DNA of 64,000 nucleotides from Hominilimicola sp964426905 (GTDB lineage Bacteria; Bacillota; Clostridia; UBA1381): positions 1-64,000 of the forward strand of contig CAYRSG010000001.1 in NCBI GenBank assembly GCA_964426905.1. The letters run 5' to 3'. Numbering within the stretch: position 1 is the first letter of the stretch; the number at the start of each line of letters is the position of its first letter. Of the stretch, positions 1 to 8,589 are shown piece by piece. The notes under the pieces are model-generated. The model made no database searches. It was given only the letters and a program-made list of their open reading frames with translations, and was not told the origin of the DNA. The position numbers and the translations under genes are program-made.

Positions 1-221
1 CCGAAAAGACGCATTTCCTCCTTTAAAAGTCCGCAGGCGTTTTCTATCCTGTCGGACTTTAAGGAATTCGAGCATACAAGCTCGGCAAAGTTTTCGTTTG
101 AATGAGCGGGTGAAAATTTTAACGGCTTCATTTCGCAAAGCTCGGTTTCTATGCCGTGTTTCGCTATCTGCCATGCCGCCTCGCATCCGGCAAGTCCCGC
201 GCCTATAACCTTAACCCTCAC
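1..221 (-). CDS. trmFO: TrmFO, methylenetetrahydrofolate-tRNA-(uracil-54) methyltransferase (N-terminal part)
   Basis: The first 73 residues are visible and the rest lies beyond the window edge. The protein starts with a FAD-binding Rossmann loop (VIGAGLAGCEAA) and continues with the family blocks ELCEMKP, FAELVCSNSL and GLLKEEM, which identify folate- and FAD-dependent TrmFO. The family makes 5-methyluridine at position 54 of tRNA, using methylene-THF rather than SAM. The start is GTG at 221, with GAAGGAG about 7 nt upstream. It overlaps the end of topA by 11 nt, so the two are probably co-translated. topA-trmFO adjacency is common in Firmicutes. Confidence 0.93.
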   Translation of the reverse strand, partial: MRVKVIGAGLAGCEAAWQIAKHGIETELCEMKPLKFSPAHSNENFAELVCSNSLKSDRIENACGLLKEEMRLF

Positions 222-2307
222 TCTTGCTCTCCTTCAGACTTCTTTCATATTTACAGTCCTCGCCGCCGCAGTAAATCTTTCCGCGTCTTCCCTGCTTTTT
301 AAACAGGATTCCGCCGCAAACCGGACACTTTTCGCCTTTTACAGGCATATCCCACGCCATAAAGCCGCACTTCGGCGAATGCTCGCAGCCGTAATACACC
401 TTGCCTTTTCTCGACCTCTTAACAAGTATCTCGCCGCCGCACTTCGGGCATTCAACTCCCGTTCCCTCGCGGATTGCCTTTGTGTTTTTACATTCCGGAT
501 ATCCGGGGCATGCGAGAAATTTGCCGAATTTGCTGAGCTTATAAACCATTTTCCTGCCGCATTTTTCACAGACCACGTCGGATTCCTCGTCCTTAATCTT
601 GATTTTCTCTATGTTCTTCTGCGCTTTCTCAAGACTGTCTTTAAAAGAAGGATAAAAATCGTTCAGGATTTTTTTCCACTTCATATTGCCGTCCTCGACG
701 CTGTCAAGCTCTTCCTCCATACCGGCTGTAAAATCAACGTCAACTATATTCGCAAAATTATTTTTCATTATCTCGGATGTGACAAATCCAAGCTCGGTAG
801 GAACAAGCTGTTTTTTGCTTCTAACGACATATCCTCTTGAAACTATTGTGGAAATAGTAGGCGCGTAGGTGGACGGTCTGCCTATTCCGTTTTCCTCGAG
901 CTCCTTTATAAGAGTGGCGTCGGTATATCTCGCGGGCGGCTGAGTAAAATGCTGTTTTTCCTCTGTGTTCTTATGGATAACCGTCTGTTTTTCCTTGAGA
1001 TTGGGGAGCATTTTTTCTTTCTTTTCCTCGCTATCGGTAGACTCGACATAAACGGTCATATAACCCTTGAAGTTAATATTCGAGCCGCTCGCCTTAAATG
1101 TATGACCCTTTGCGTCAACCGTTACCTGCATCGTGTCATAAACCGCGCTTGCCATCTGACTTGCCGCAAAACGTTCCCATATCAGCTTGTAAAGTCTGTA
1201 TTGGTCGTTTGTCAGCTTGTCTTTTATCTCTATCGGCTTTATATTTATAGAAGTCGGACGTATTGCCTCGTGCGCGTCCTGAGCGCTCTTTTTTGTTTTA
1301 TACTGCTTAGGATTTACGTACTCGCTGCCGTAGGTCCCGGTAAGATAATCAACCGCTTCCTTCTGAGCGTCGTCGGCTATTCGCAGAGAATCCGTTCTCA
1401 TGTATGTTATAAGACCTATCGAACCGATTTTTCCGCCGATATTTACGCCTTCATAAAGCGTCTGAGCAATCTGCATTGTTTTTGCAGCCTGAAAGCCGTA
1501 TTTTCTCGACGCGTCCTGCTGAAGCGTACTTGTGGTAAAAGGAGGCTGCGGATTACGCTTTAGCTGTCCGCGCTTTACCTTATCAATCACAAACTCCGCA
1601 TTCTTTATATCATCAGAAATGTTTTTCGCATCCTGCGCGTTCTCAAGCTTATTTTCTCTGCCGTTTTCACCGTAATATTTCGCCGTAAAATCCTTTTTAC
1701 TCTTAGGCTCGGTAAGCGTCGCGTCGATAGTCCAGTATTCACTGGGAGTGAAATTTTCTATTTCCTCCTCGCGGTCGCATATCAGCTTTGTCGCGACAGA
1801 CTGAACGCGTCCGGCGCTCAGTCCTCTCTTTACCTTTTCCCAAAGAATCGGACTTATGGTGTAGCCGACTATTCTGTCAAGCACGCGTCTCGCCTGTTGA
1901 GCGTCCACAAGGTCCATGTCAATCTTGCGCGGATGTTTTATCGCGTTTTTAACGGCTGTTTTTGTAATCTCATTGAACGTAACACGACATTCGGAGGACG
2001 GGTCAATATTAAGCGCCTTCGCCAAATGCCAGCTTATCGCTTCACCTTCGCGGTCAGGGTCGGTCGCGAGATACACGACGTCCGCCTTTTTCGCTTCCTT
2101 TTTCAGCTGAGCGAGAAGCTGTCCCTTTCCTCTTATCGTTATATACTTAGGCGTAAAATCATTTTCAATTTCAACGCCCATCTGACTTTTCGGCAAATCT
2201 ATTATGTGTCCCATAGACGCCATAACAGTGTAATCCTTACCGAGATATTTTTTTATTGTTCCCGCCTTTGCCGGCGATTCGACAATCAGCAATTTTTTCG
2301 ACGCCAT
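211..2307 (-). CDS. topA: DNA topoisomerase I (type IA)
   Basis: Relaxes negative supercoils by transient single-strand cleavage. The 698 residues begin with a TOPRIM domain (LLIVESPAKA, then the acidic DPDREGE motif near residues 83-89). The catalytic tyrosine is Y302 in ITYMRTDS. The C-terminus has three C4 zinc-ribbon modules (CEKCG, CPKCG and CPVCG pairs, about residues 580-690), the usual number for Gram-positive TopA. The ATG at 2307 has GGAGG 5 nt upstream. It sits 14 nt after dprA and overlaps trmFO, so it is read within the ligA-to-trmFO operon. Nothing is missing or unusual. Confidence 0.97.
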   Translation of the reverse strand: MASKKLLIVESPAKAGTIKKYLGKDYTVMASMGHIIDLPKSQMGVEIENDFTPKYITIRGKGQLLAQLKKEAKKADVVYLATDPDREGEAISWHLAKALNIDPSSECRVTFNEITKTAVKNAIKHPRKIDMDLVDAQQARRVLDRIVGYTISPILWEKVKRGLSAGRVQSVATKLICDREEEIENFTPSEYWTIDATLTEPKSKKDFTAKYYGENGRENKLENAQDAKNISDDIKNAEFVIDKVKRGQLKRNPQPPFTTSTLQQDASRKYGFQAAKTMQIAQTLYEGVNIGGKIGSIGLITYMRTDSLRIADDAQKEAVDYLTGTYGSEYVNPKQYKTKKSAQDAHEAIRPTSINIKPIEIKDKLTNDQYRLYKLIWERFAASQMASAVYDTMQVTVDAKGHTFKASGSNINFKGYMTVYVESTDSEEKKEKMLPNLKEKQTVIHKNTEEKQHFTQPPARYTDATLIKELEENGIGRPSTYAPTISTIVSRGYVVRSKKQLVPTELGFVTSEIMKNNFANIVDVDFTAGMEEELDSVEDGNMKWKKILNDFYPSFKDSLEKAQKNIEKIKIKDEESDVVCEKCGRKMVYKLSKFGKFLACPGYPECKNTKAIREGTGVECPKCGGEILVKRSRKGKVYYGCEHSPKCGFMAWDMPVKGEKCPVCGGILFKKQGRRGKIYCGGEDCKYERSLKESKSEG

Positions 2308-2321
2308 AATTTCCTCCAGAC

Positions 2322-3458
2322 CTATATTTTAAGCCGATAAACGCTTCCGGGAAGTCTTTTTACGATTCCCTTTACTTCAAGCATTATCAGTTTTGTGTTT
2401 ACATCGCTTACAGGGATACCCAGTTCCCTTGATATTTCGTCAATCTGCATATCCTCTCTCTCCAAAAGAGCGGCTATCGTTTTTTCACTCTCGCTGAGAT
2501 TATTGTATTTCGCGTTTTCAGTAACGGCGCTTGGTTTTTCTTTTTTTATAACGTCCTTTTTTTTCACCGGCGCCGTCTTCACGGCGTACGGATATTCGCA
2601 CAGTATATCTTCCGCGCTGTTTACGAGCTTCGCTCCCTGCTGTATAAGCATATTTGTTCCGAGATACACTGTTTCGTTAATGCTTCTCGGCACCGCGAAC
2701 ACATCGCGGTTATTTTCAAGAGCGTATCCCGCCGTTATAAGCGCGCCGCTGTGTTTTGGCGCTTCCGTTACAAGCAGTCCTCTCGACAGTCCCGCTATTA
2801 TACGGTTTCTCGCCGGAAAATTGTACCTGTATCCCGGAGTGCCGGGCGGATACTCGCTTATGATACAGCCCTTTTCCGTCATCTCCCTGACAAGCTCCGC
2901 GTTTTCAGCCGGATATACTATATCAAGTCCGTTACCGGCGACTCCAACAGCCGTACCGCCGGCGTCAATAGTCGCCCACGCTCCCGCCGTGTCTATTCCC
3001 GACGCCATTCCGCCTACCGTGATAACTCCCGAAGCGGCAAGCGCGGAGCATATGCTGTTTGTGGCTTCGGTTCCGTATTTACTGCAGCGCCGCGTTCCGA
3101 CGACTCCTATTGTGAGAACCGAATCGAAATCGGGAAGCCTTCCCTGTACGTATAACACATAAGGCGGAGACGGCGTTTGCTTTAATATATCGGGATAGAG
3201 AAAGTCGTCGTACACTATTATTCTCGAACCGATTTTTAAAGTGTCGGATATGATTTTTTCCGCGCGTGACAAATCCTTATTCCGAAGAGCGCTCTTATCG
3301 CGTTCGGAAAGAAAAACAAGTCTGTCAAAGGATTTTGCGGAATATATACTGCAGATATCGCCGAAAACCTCTAACAGCTTCCGCGTTTTGACGGCGGAGA
3401 TTCCCTGCTTTGACGTAAGCCAAAGCCAGTATATCTTATCCTCCAATTTATTCACCAC
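2322..3458 (-). CDS. dprA: DNA processing protein DprA/Smf
   Basis: Loads RecA on incoming single-stranded DNA during natural transformation; the family is near-universal in bacteria, including non-transformable ones. The 378 residues have a short helix-hairpin-helix-like N-terminal part and a Rossmann-like DprA core. The core shows GVVGTRRCSKYG, GGMASGIDTAG, VAGNGLDIVYP, the FPARNRII box and EAPKHSGALITA. A winged-helix domain ends the protein (about residues 315-378). The first start is GTG at 3458 with a weak ribosome site; a TTG four codons in, behind GGTGG, is also possible. The dprA-topA order is a classic Firmicute neighbourhood. Confidence 0.94.
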   Translation of the reverse strand: MVNKLEDKIYWLWLTSKQGISAVKTRKLLEVFGDICSIYSAKSFDRLVFLSERDKSALRNKDLSRAEKIISDTLKIGSRIIVYDDFLYPDILKQTPSPPYVLYVQGRLPDFDSVLTIGVVGTRRCSKYGTEATNSICSALAASGVITVGGMASGIDTAGAWATIDAGGTAVGVAGNGLDIVYPAENAELVREMTEKGCIISEYPPGTPGYRYNFPARNRIIAGLSRGLLVTEAPKHSGALITAGYALENNRDVFAVPRSINETVYLGTNMLIQQGAKLVNSAEDILCEYPYAVKTAPVKKKDVIKKEKPSAVTENAKYNNLSESEKTIAALLEREDMQIDEISRELGIPVSDVNTKLIMLEVKGIVKRLPGSVYRLKI

Positions 3459-3499
3459 CCGAAATACCTATGTTACATTACTACAAATTTTTAAAATTG

Positions 3500-4267
3500 T
3501 CAAGACCTTTGTCTAACAAGCTCGTACATCAAAATTGCCGCCGCAACCGCGGCGTTAAGCGATTCCGCCTTTCCTAAAATAGGAATTTTTACATGAGAGC
3601 ATATTTTTAAAATTTCTTCCCGAATCCCGTTCGCCTCGTTTCCGACAGCTATTATGCACGGCTTTGTCATGTCCGCCTCGCGGTAATCCGCGCTATCTTC
3701 CGAAAGCGCGCCTCCTATCAGTGAAAATCCCATATCGCGGTACGCTTTTAACATATCGACTGTGACATTTTCAACCGTCCTAATATTGAAGAAAGATCCC
3801 ATGCTCGCGCGAACCGTTTTGGGACTGTACAAATCGGCGCAGCCCTCAGACAGAAGCGCCGCGTCGAATCCCGCCGCGTCGGCTGTGCGTATAATCGTGC
3901 CGAGATTGCCCGGGTCGCTCACATTGTCGCAGTATATATATTTTTGTGACAAATCAGCGATAAATTCTTTATCTGTTTCAACTTTCAGAACGGCAAGTAT
4001 TCCCTGCGGCGTTTTTGTGTCGCACATTTTCGCAAACAACTCGTCCGATACCTTATAAATAGGAATATTATCGGGATACGCAAAGCTCCCGTTTTTATAA
4101 AAGCCGTCTGAAACATACAACGCTGTAACCGTTCTGTTCGATTTAAGCGCGTCGTTGACCGATTTAATTCCTTCTATTGTATATTCGCCGTATTTCTTAC
4201 GCGTTTTTTTCTGCGCGAGAGCTTTTACATATTTATATTTACCGTTTGATGACGCCGTTATTTCCAT
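3500..4267 (-). CDS. TrmH/SpoU-family RNA 2'-O-methyltransferase
   Basis: SAM-dependent methyltransferase of the SPOUT superfamily, probably acting on 23S rRNA. The three family motifs are present: NVSDPGNLGTIIRTADAAGF (motif 1), VGNEANGIREE (motif 2) and the knot-forming IPILGKAESLNAAVAAAILMYE (motif 3, cut here as IPILGKAESLN plus AAVAAAILMYE). An N-terminal substrate-binding domain of about 90 residues precedes them. The reading frame is open to 4405, but the ATG at 4267 has AGGGAG 8 nt upstream and gives the normal length of about 255 residues, so I chose it. The exact nucleotide modified cannot be read from the sequence. It lies in the ligA-to-trmFO operon. Confidence 0.9.
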   Translation of the reverse strand: MEITASSNGKYKYVKALAQKKTRKKYGEYTIEGIKSVNDALKSNRTVTALYVSDGFYKNGSFAYPDNIPIYKVSDELFAKMCDTKTPQGILAVLKVETDKEFIADLSQKYIYCDNVSDPGNLGTIIRTADAAGFDAALLSEGCADLYSPKTVRASMGSFFNIRTVENVTVDMLKAYRDMGFSLIGGALSEDSADYREADMTKPCIIAVGNEANGIREEILKICSHVKIPILGKAESLNAAVAAAILMYELVRQRS

Positions 4268-4344
4268 CGTTTTTATCTCCCTGCTTTTCTCTGATTTAAA
4301 AGCGGCGTAATTCTCCGCCGTTTCTTTATTCCTGAGAGTATAAT

Positions 4345-5058
4345 TTAAATGTTTATATTCGTAATTACAGTCCCTATATCCTCTAAAACGCCGTCTTTTA
4401 GGCATAAAATTTCTACTCCGTGTTTTTTGCAGAAGGCTTTGATTTTATCCGCGTCGGGATGCGTATTTATATCGCCGTTCACGGCAACGGTATCTTCGCT
4501 CGCAAGTCCCGAGGCTCCGCCTATAAAGCCGTAATCCATACCTCTGAGTCTTATATTTCCCGCGCTTATTCTCAGCGCGTCTATTCCGCTTTGTTCTGCG
4601 GCAAGAGCGATTCCGCCGTCCGACGTTATAACGGAGTTTCTTCCGGCGGCGCATACGCTGCATTTGGCGTAGCCCTGTCTGACGTTTATGATTTTCTTTC
4701 CGGCGCGTATGTATTCCGACAATATCGTATTATCGGTATACTTCCGCGCGCATATTACAGAGCCGCCTAATACGGCGGCGTTGTATGCTATATCGTCAGG
4801 ATATTCCGGTCCGAGTTTTGAGCGCCCTTTTATAAGCTCAAAGCCGCGCGGAAAACGTTTTTTATAATGTTCAAATGTTTCGGGCGCGCATACGAAACGG
4901 TTAGCGCCGAGAAAGTGAATTTGAATATCCGCGTGCGACGAAACAGCGTCGTATAAAAAATCAAGTTTCATTGTCGGTATCACCGTAAAACCGATATTTT
5001 CCATAGAGTATACCGTTCTGACGTCCGCGCGGCAGTCAATAATCGCGATTTTCATCAT
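4345..5058 (-). CDS. DUF6873-type protein (possible arginine-deiminase/GME fold)
   Basis: A 237-residue soluble protein with no signal peptide or membrane segment. It resembles the clostridial family called DUF6873, described as having a GME (guanidino-group modifying enzyme) fold; I make that match from memory of its blocks. Visible features are an HFLGANRFVCAPE block, the stretch GRSKLGPEYPDDIAYNA, the Cys-containing NVRQGYAKCSVCA, and a late GGASGLAS/NGDINTHPD segment. The substrate is unknown. It lies 11 nt downstream of an M20 amidohydrolase and upstream of an rRNA methyltransferase in one operon, which suggests amide or guanidino chemistry but proves nothing. Confidence 0.72.
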   Translation of the reverse strand: MMKIAIIDCRADVRTVYSMENIGFTVIPTMKLDFLYDAVSSHADIQIHFLGANRFVCAPETFEHYKKRFPRGFELIKGRSKLGPEYPDDIAYNAAVLGGSVICARKYTDNTILSEYIRAGKKIINVRQGYAKCSVCAAGRNSVITSDGGIALAAEQSGIDALRISAGNIRLRGMDYGFIGGASGLASEDTVAVNGDINTHPDADKIKAFCKKHGVEILCLKDGVLEDIGTVITNINI

Positions 5059-5069
5059 AACATAAATCC

Positions 5070-6236
5070 TTAAATATCAAGAAAATCAACGGCTGTCTGC
5101 GCCATAACGGCCGCGCCTATCGGCAGAGCGTTTTCGTCCGCTTTAAATTTCGGACTATGTATAGGATACACCGCTCCGATATCACTGTTTCCTACTCCAA
5201 GCTTGAAATACGCGCCCGGTACTCTCTCGCAGAAATACGAAAAATCATCGCCTGCCATAGACGGCTTGTCCAAAGTAATAATCTTTTTTACGCAGCCGAG
5301 CTTTTCCGCGCTTTTTCTCACAATTTCGTTCATACGTCTGTCATTTACGACAGGCGGAAACAGCTTATTAAATGTAAAATCAATCGTTGTTCCCATTTTT
5401 TCGGCAGTTTTACGCGCCGTATCCTCAAGCAGCTTTATTAAATCCTCACGCGTTTTATTGTCAAGCGAGCGAGCGGTGCCCATGATTTCCGCTGACGACG
5501 GAATTGCATTGTTGCATGCGCCGCCGTTAAAATAACAGACCGTCATAACGCACGGAGCGTTTTTTAAAACGGTATTGTTAAGGTTATCGAGAGCCTTTAC
5601 GATTTCAGCTCCTATCGTGACGGGATTCACGCACTTTTCAGGCGCGGACGCGTGTCCTCCAATCCCGTGAACAACAATCTTAAAATCGTCGGGCGACGCC
5701 ATTACCGAGCCGTTCTTTATCTGAATATTGCCCGTTTCCTCCAGAGGTTCAACATGAAACGCAAACGCTCCGTCAACGCGCGGATTTTCAAGAATACCCT
5801 CCTTAATCATCTCAAGCGCGCCGCCTATTCCCTCCTCCGCGGGCTGAAATACAAGCCTGACGCTTCCGCAAAAAGAATTTCTTATTTCATTCAATATCTT
5901 CGCCGCGCCCAAAAGGCATGTCGTATGAATATCGTGTCCGCACGCGTGCATATAACCTTCGCGTTCGGACTGTATCTCAAAATCGCTTTCATCCTTTATG
6001 GGAAGTCCGTCGATATCGGCGCGCAGAAGTACTGTTTTTCCGCCGCTTTTACCGTTTATATCGGCAACAGTACCGGTTTTGGCGCAGGTTCGGTACTCTA
6101 TTCCGTATTCTTCAAGTTTTCCGCGTATAATCGCGGCTGTTTTTTCTTCTTCAAAATCAGTTTCGGGAGTTTTGTGAAGCTGACGGCGGACAAAAATAAG
6201 CTCTTCCTTCATATCAAAAGCCTTCTTTTCTATCAT
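5070..6236 (-). CDS. M20-family amidohydrolase (N-acyl amino acid / hippurate hydrolase type)
   Basis: Zinc-dependent amidohydrolase of the M20D group, which removes acyl groups from amino acids or from cell-wall and N-acetylated intermediates. In 388 residues it shows the metal-binding HACGHDIHTT block (about residues 92-101), FQPAEEGIGGA with the catalytic and bridging acidic pair, and a late GDDFSYF/PGAYF segment with the last metal ligand region. It is cytoplasmic, with no signal sequence. The ATG overlaps the ligA stop (ATGA, 6233-6236), so translation is coupled. The natural substrate cannot be assigned. Confidence 0.88.
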   Translation of the reverse strand: MIEKKAFDMKEELIFVRRQLHKTPETDFEEEKTAAIIRGKLEEYGIEYRTCAKTGTVADINGKSGGKTVLLRADIDGLPIKDESDFEIQSEREGYMHACGHDIHTTCLLGAAKILNEIRNSFCGSVRLVFQPAEEGIGGALEMIKEGILENPRVDGAFAFHVEPLEETGNIQIKNGSVMASPDDFKIVVHGIGGHASAPEKCVNPVTIGAEIVKALDNLNNTVLKNAPCVMTVCYFNGGACNNAIPSSAEIMGTARSLDNKTREDLIKLLEDTARKTAEKMGTTIDFTFNKLFPPVVNDRRMNEIVRKSAEKLGCVKKIITLDKPSMAGDDFSYFCERVPGAYFKLGVGNSDIGAVYPIHSPKFKADENALPIGAAVMAQTAVDFLDI

Positions 6237-8218
6237 TTTATCATCTCCTCAAACTCATCCTCGCTTATAACGCTGATTCCGAGACTCTCAGCCTTGCCGA
6301 GCTTGCTTCCCGCCTCGGCTCCCGCAAGCACGTACGTCGTTTTCTTTGACACGCTTGAAGACGTCTTTCCGCCGTAGTTTTCTATTATTTTTCCGGCTTC
6401 GGAGCGCGTGTATTTTTCAAGCATTCCGGTAAGCACAAACGTCATTCCCTCAAAGCGTCTGTCAACGACGGACTGTTCGCTGTCGTCAACGCAGTCAATC
6501 CCGGCTTTTTCAAGCTTCTTAATAAATTCCACGTTCTGCGGCTCGTCAAAAAACTCAACGATTGACTTAGCCATTTTTCCGCCGATATCGGGTATCTCGG
6601 TAAGCTCGTCCTCTTTTGCCGCTCTGAGCGCGTCGAGAGTTTTATAGCGCGCCGACAATATCTTTGCCGCTTTTTCACCGATATGACGTATTCCAAACGC
6701 GTTTATCAGGCGGTAAAGCGGATTTGTTTTTGATTTTTCGAGCGCGTTTATAAGGTTCTGCGCCGATTTTTCCCCCATCTTGTCCATGCCGGCAATATCG
6801 GACGGGTTTACATAATACAAATCGGCGGCGGTTTCAATAAGATTTCTTTCAAGCATCCGCTCAATTATCGACGGTCCGAGACCGTCGATATCCATCGCGC
6901 CGCGCGACACAAAATGAATTATATTCCTCAGTCTCTGCGCCGGACAATTTACGCCCGTGCAGCGGTACGCCGTTTCGCCTTCCTCGCGGACTATAAGCGC
7001 GCCGCATTCAAGACAATGCGACGGCATTTCAAACTCAATTTCATCTCCGGTTCTGTCTTCTTTTATAACCTCGACAACCGCCGGGATAATATCTCCCGCC
7101 TTTTCTATAACGACTCTGTCGCCTATGCGTATATCCTTCTCTCGGATATAGTCAAGATTGTGCAGCGTCGCGCGCGACACGTTTGAACCCGCTATATGAA
7201 CAGTGTCAAGTATCGCCAGCGGCGTTACAACGCCTGTTCTGCCGACCTGCACCTTTATATCGCGGATAAGCGTAGTCTGCCTTTCGGCGGGATATTTATA
7301 GGCTATAGACCATCTCGGAAATTTCGCCGTGTCACCCAGAAGCTCTCTCGATTTGAGGTCGTTGACCTTTATAACCGCGCCGTCTATGTCAAAATAAAGA
7401 CTCCCTCTTTCCTCGCCTATTTCCAGTACTCGTTCATACGCCTCGTCAATTGTTTTATACGCCTTTTTATCAGGAATAGTCTTGAATCCCTGCTCATGAA
7501 GAAACTCAAGCCCCTCAGTATGAGCGCGTATATCCGCGCCCTGTATCTGCTGGATGTTAAACACGAATATATCAAGATTTCGTTTCGACGCGATTTTAGG
7601 GTCAAGCTGACGAAGCGAGCCGGCGGCGGCGTTTCTCGGATTGGCAAAAAGCGGCTGCGAAGTCGCTTCAAGCATATCGTTTATTTTTTGAAAATTATCT
7701 CTTGAAAGAAAAACCTCGCCTCTTACTTCAAGAAACGGAATTTCATCCTTTAATTTTAACGGTATTGAGCGGATTGTCCTGAGATTTTCCGTTACATCCT
7801 CGCCCGTTACGCCGTCGCCGCGCGTCGAACCGCGCGTAAATACGCCGTCCGTATATTCAAGGGAAACGGAAAGTCCGTCGATTTTCTGCTCGACAACATA
7901 CTCGGCGTCGGGAACAACGCTCTTTACACGCTTATCAAAATCGAAAATTTCCTCTTTTGAAAAAGCTTTTTGCTGACTGAGCATCGGCACGTTATGCCTC
8001 ACCTCTTTAAAGCCTTTGACCGCCTCTCCGCCCACTCGTAAAGTAGGCGAATCCGCCTTTTTATACCGCGGATACTCCCTCTCAAGCTTTTCAAGCTCGG
8101 AAAGCATGGCGTCAAACTCAAAATCAGAGATCTCAGGCGCGTCGTCAACGTAATATTTACGATTATGATAATTCAACTCTTTTGTTAATTCGTCAATGCG
8201 TTTTTCTATATCATTCAT
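6233..8218 (-). CDS. ligA: NAD+-dependent DNA ligase
   Basis: Seals nicks in replication and repair using NAD+. The 661 residues follow the standard LigA order: Ia NAD-binding domain with the YY pair near residue 22, adenylation domain with the nucleophilic lysine K112 in QKIDGLS, OB fold, a four-cysteine zinc finger (CLECG and CTGVNCPAQR), helix-hairpin-helix repeats (GIRHIGEKAA, IPDIGGKMA), and a C-terminal BRCT domain (about residues 585-661, GMTFVLTGML). AAGGAG precedes the ATG. It is the first gene of the operon reading toward trmFO and has its own promoter at 8315-8343. Confidence 0.97.
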   Translation of the reverse strand: MNDIEKRIDELTKELNYHNRKYYVDDAPEISDFEFDAMLSELEKLEREYPRYKKADSPTLRVGGEAVKGFKEVRHNVPMLSQQKAFSKEEIFDFDKRVKSVVPDAEYVVEQKIDGLSVSLEYTDGVFTRGSTRGDGVTGEDVTENLRTIRSIPLKLKDEIPFLEVRGEVFLSRDNFQKINDMLEATSQPLFANPRNAAAGSLRQLDPKIASKRNLDIFVFNIQQIQGADIRAHTEGLEFLHEQGFKTIPDKKAYKTIDEAYERVLEIGEERGSLYFDIDGAVIKVNDLKSRELLGDTAKFPRWSIAYKYPAERQTTLIRDIKVQVGRTGVVTPLAILDTVHIAGSNVSRATLHNLDYIREKDIRIGDRVVIEKAGDIIPAVVEVIKEDRTGDEIEFEMPSHCLECGALIVREEGETAYRCTGVNCPAQRLRNIIHFVSRGAMDIDGLGPSIIERMLERNLIETAADLYYVNPSDIAGMDKMGEKSAQNLINALEKSKTNPLYRLINAFGIRHIGEKAAKILSARYKTLDALRAAKEDELTEIPDIGGKMAKSIVEFFDEPQNVEFIKKLEKAGIDCVDDSEQSVVDRRFEGMTFVLTGMLEKYTRSEAGKIIENYGGKTSSSVSKKTTYVLAGAEAGSKLGKAESLGISVISEDEFEEMIK

Positions 8219-8314
8219 GAGTTTTTACTCCTTATTTAAGGTAATCCGTTCCATGCCGGATTGATTTTTGGCATACGTTTGACGCGCTCGAATTCATCAG
8301 CCGATCACTTAATT

Positions 8315-8343
8315 ATAATACCATTATTTATTAATTATGTCAA
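8315..8343 (-). promoter_or_regulatory. Sigma-A promoter for ligA operon
   Basis: On the minus strand TTGACA and TATTAT are separated by 17 nt, with a TGG just before the -10 (extended -10). It lies about 100 nt upstream of the ligA ATG in otherwise AT-rich non-coding DNA. Confidence 0.75.
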
Positions 8344-8440
8344 TAATCTATATTTCGTTAACGGATATTGTCGGAAGACGGCGAAAAATCCGCGGGATTT
8401 TAAATAAGGTCGGATAATTCGTGTAAAAAAACGCGTATAC

Positions 8441-8475
8441 AAAAAACAAACCGCCAATTGGGCGATTTGTTTTTT
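8441..8475 (-). terminator. Intrinsic terminator after tRNA-Arg
   Basis: A near-perfect inverted repeat (AAACAAA-CCGCC / GGCG-ATTTGTTT) with an AATT loop and a T run on either strand. It directly follows the tRNA 3' end on the minus strand. Confidence 0.8.
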
Positions 8476-8552
8476 TGGCGCACCTGACAGGATTCGAACC
8501 TGCGGCGCCAAGAATCGGAATCTTGTGCTCTATCCGGCTGAGCTACAGGTGC
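8476..8552 (-). tRNA. tRNA-Arg (anticodon CCG)
   Basis: Full cloverleaf: acceptor GCACCTG/CAGGTGC, D arm GCTC/GAGC, anticodon stem CAAGA/TCTTG with loop TTCCGAT, T loop TTCGAAT, discriminator G and an encoded CCA. The anticodon CCG reads CGG codons. Confidence 0.96.
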
Positions 8553-8560
8553 ATAACAGT

Positions 8561-8589
8561 ATTTTACCATATACGCGCTGTAATGTCAA
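8561..8589 (-). promoter_or_regulatory. Sigma-A promoter for tRNA-Arg
   Basis: TTGACA, 17 nt, TAAAAT on the minus strand with an extended TGG before the -10. It ends about 9 nt before the tRNA 5' end and abuts the sbcC stop codon, so the tRNA is transcribed on its own. Confidence 0.82.
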
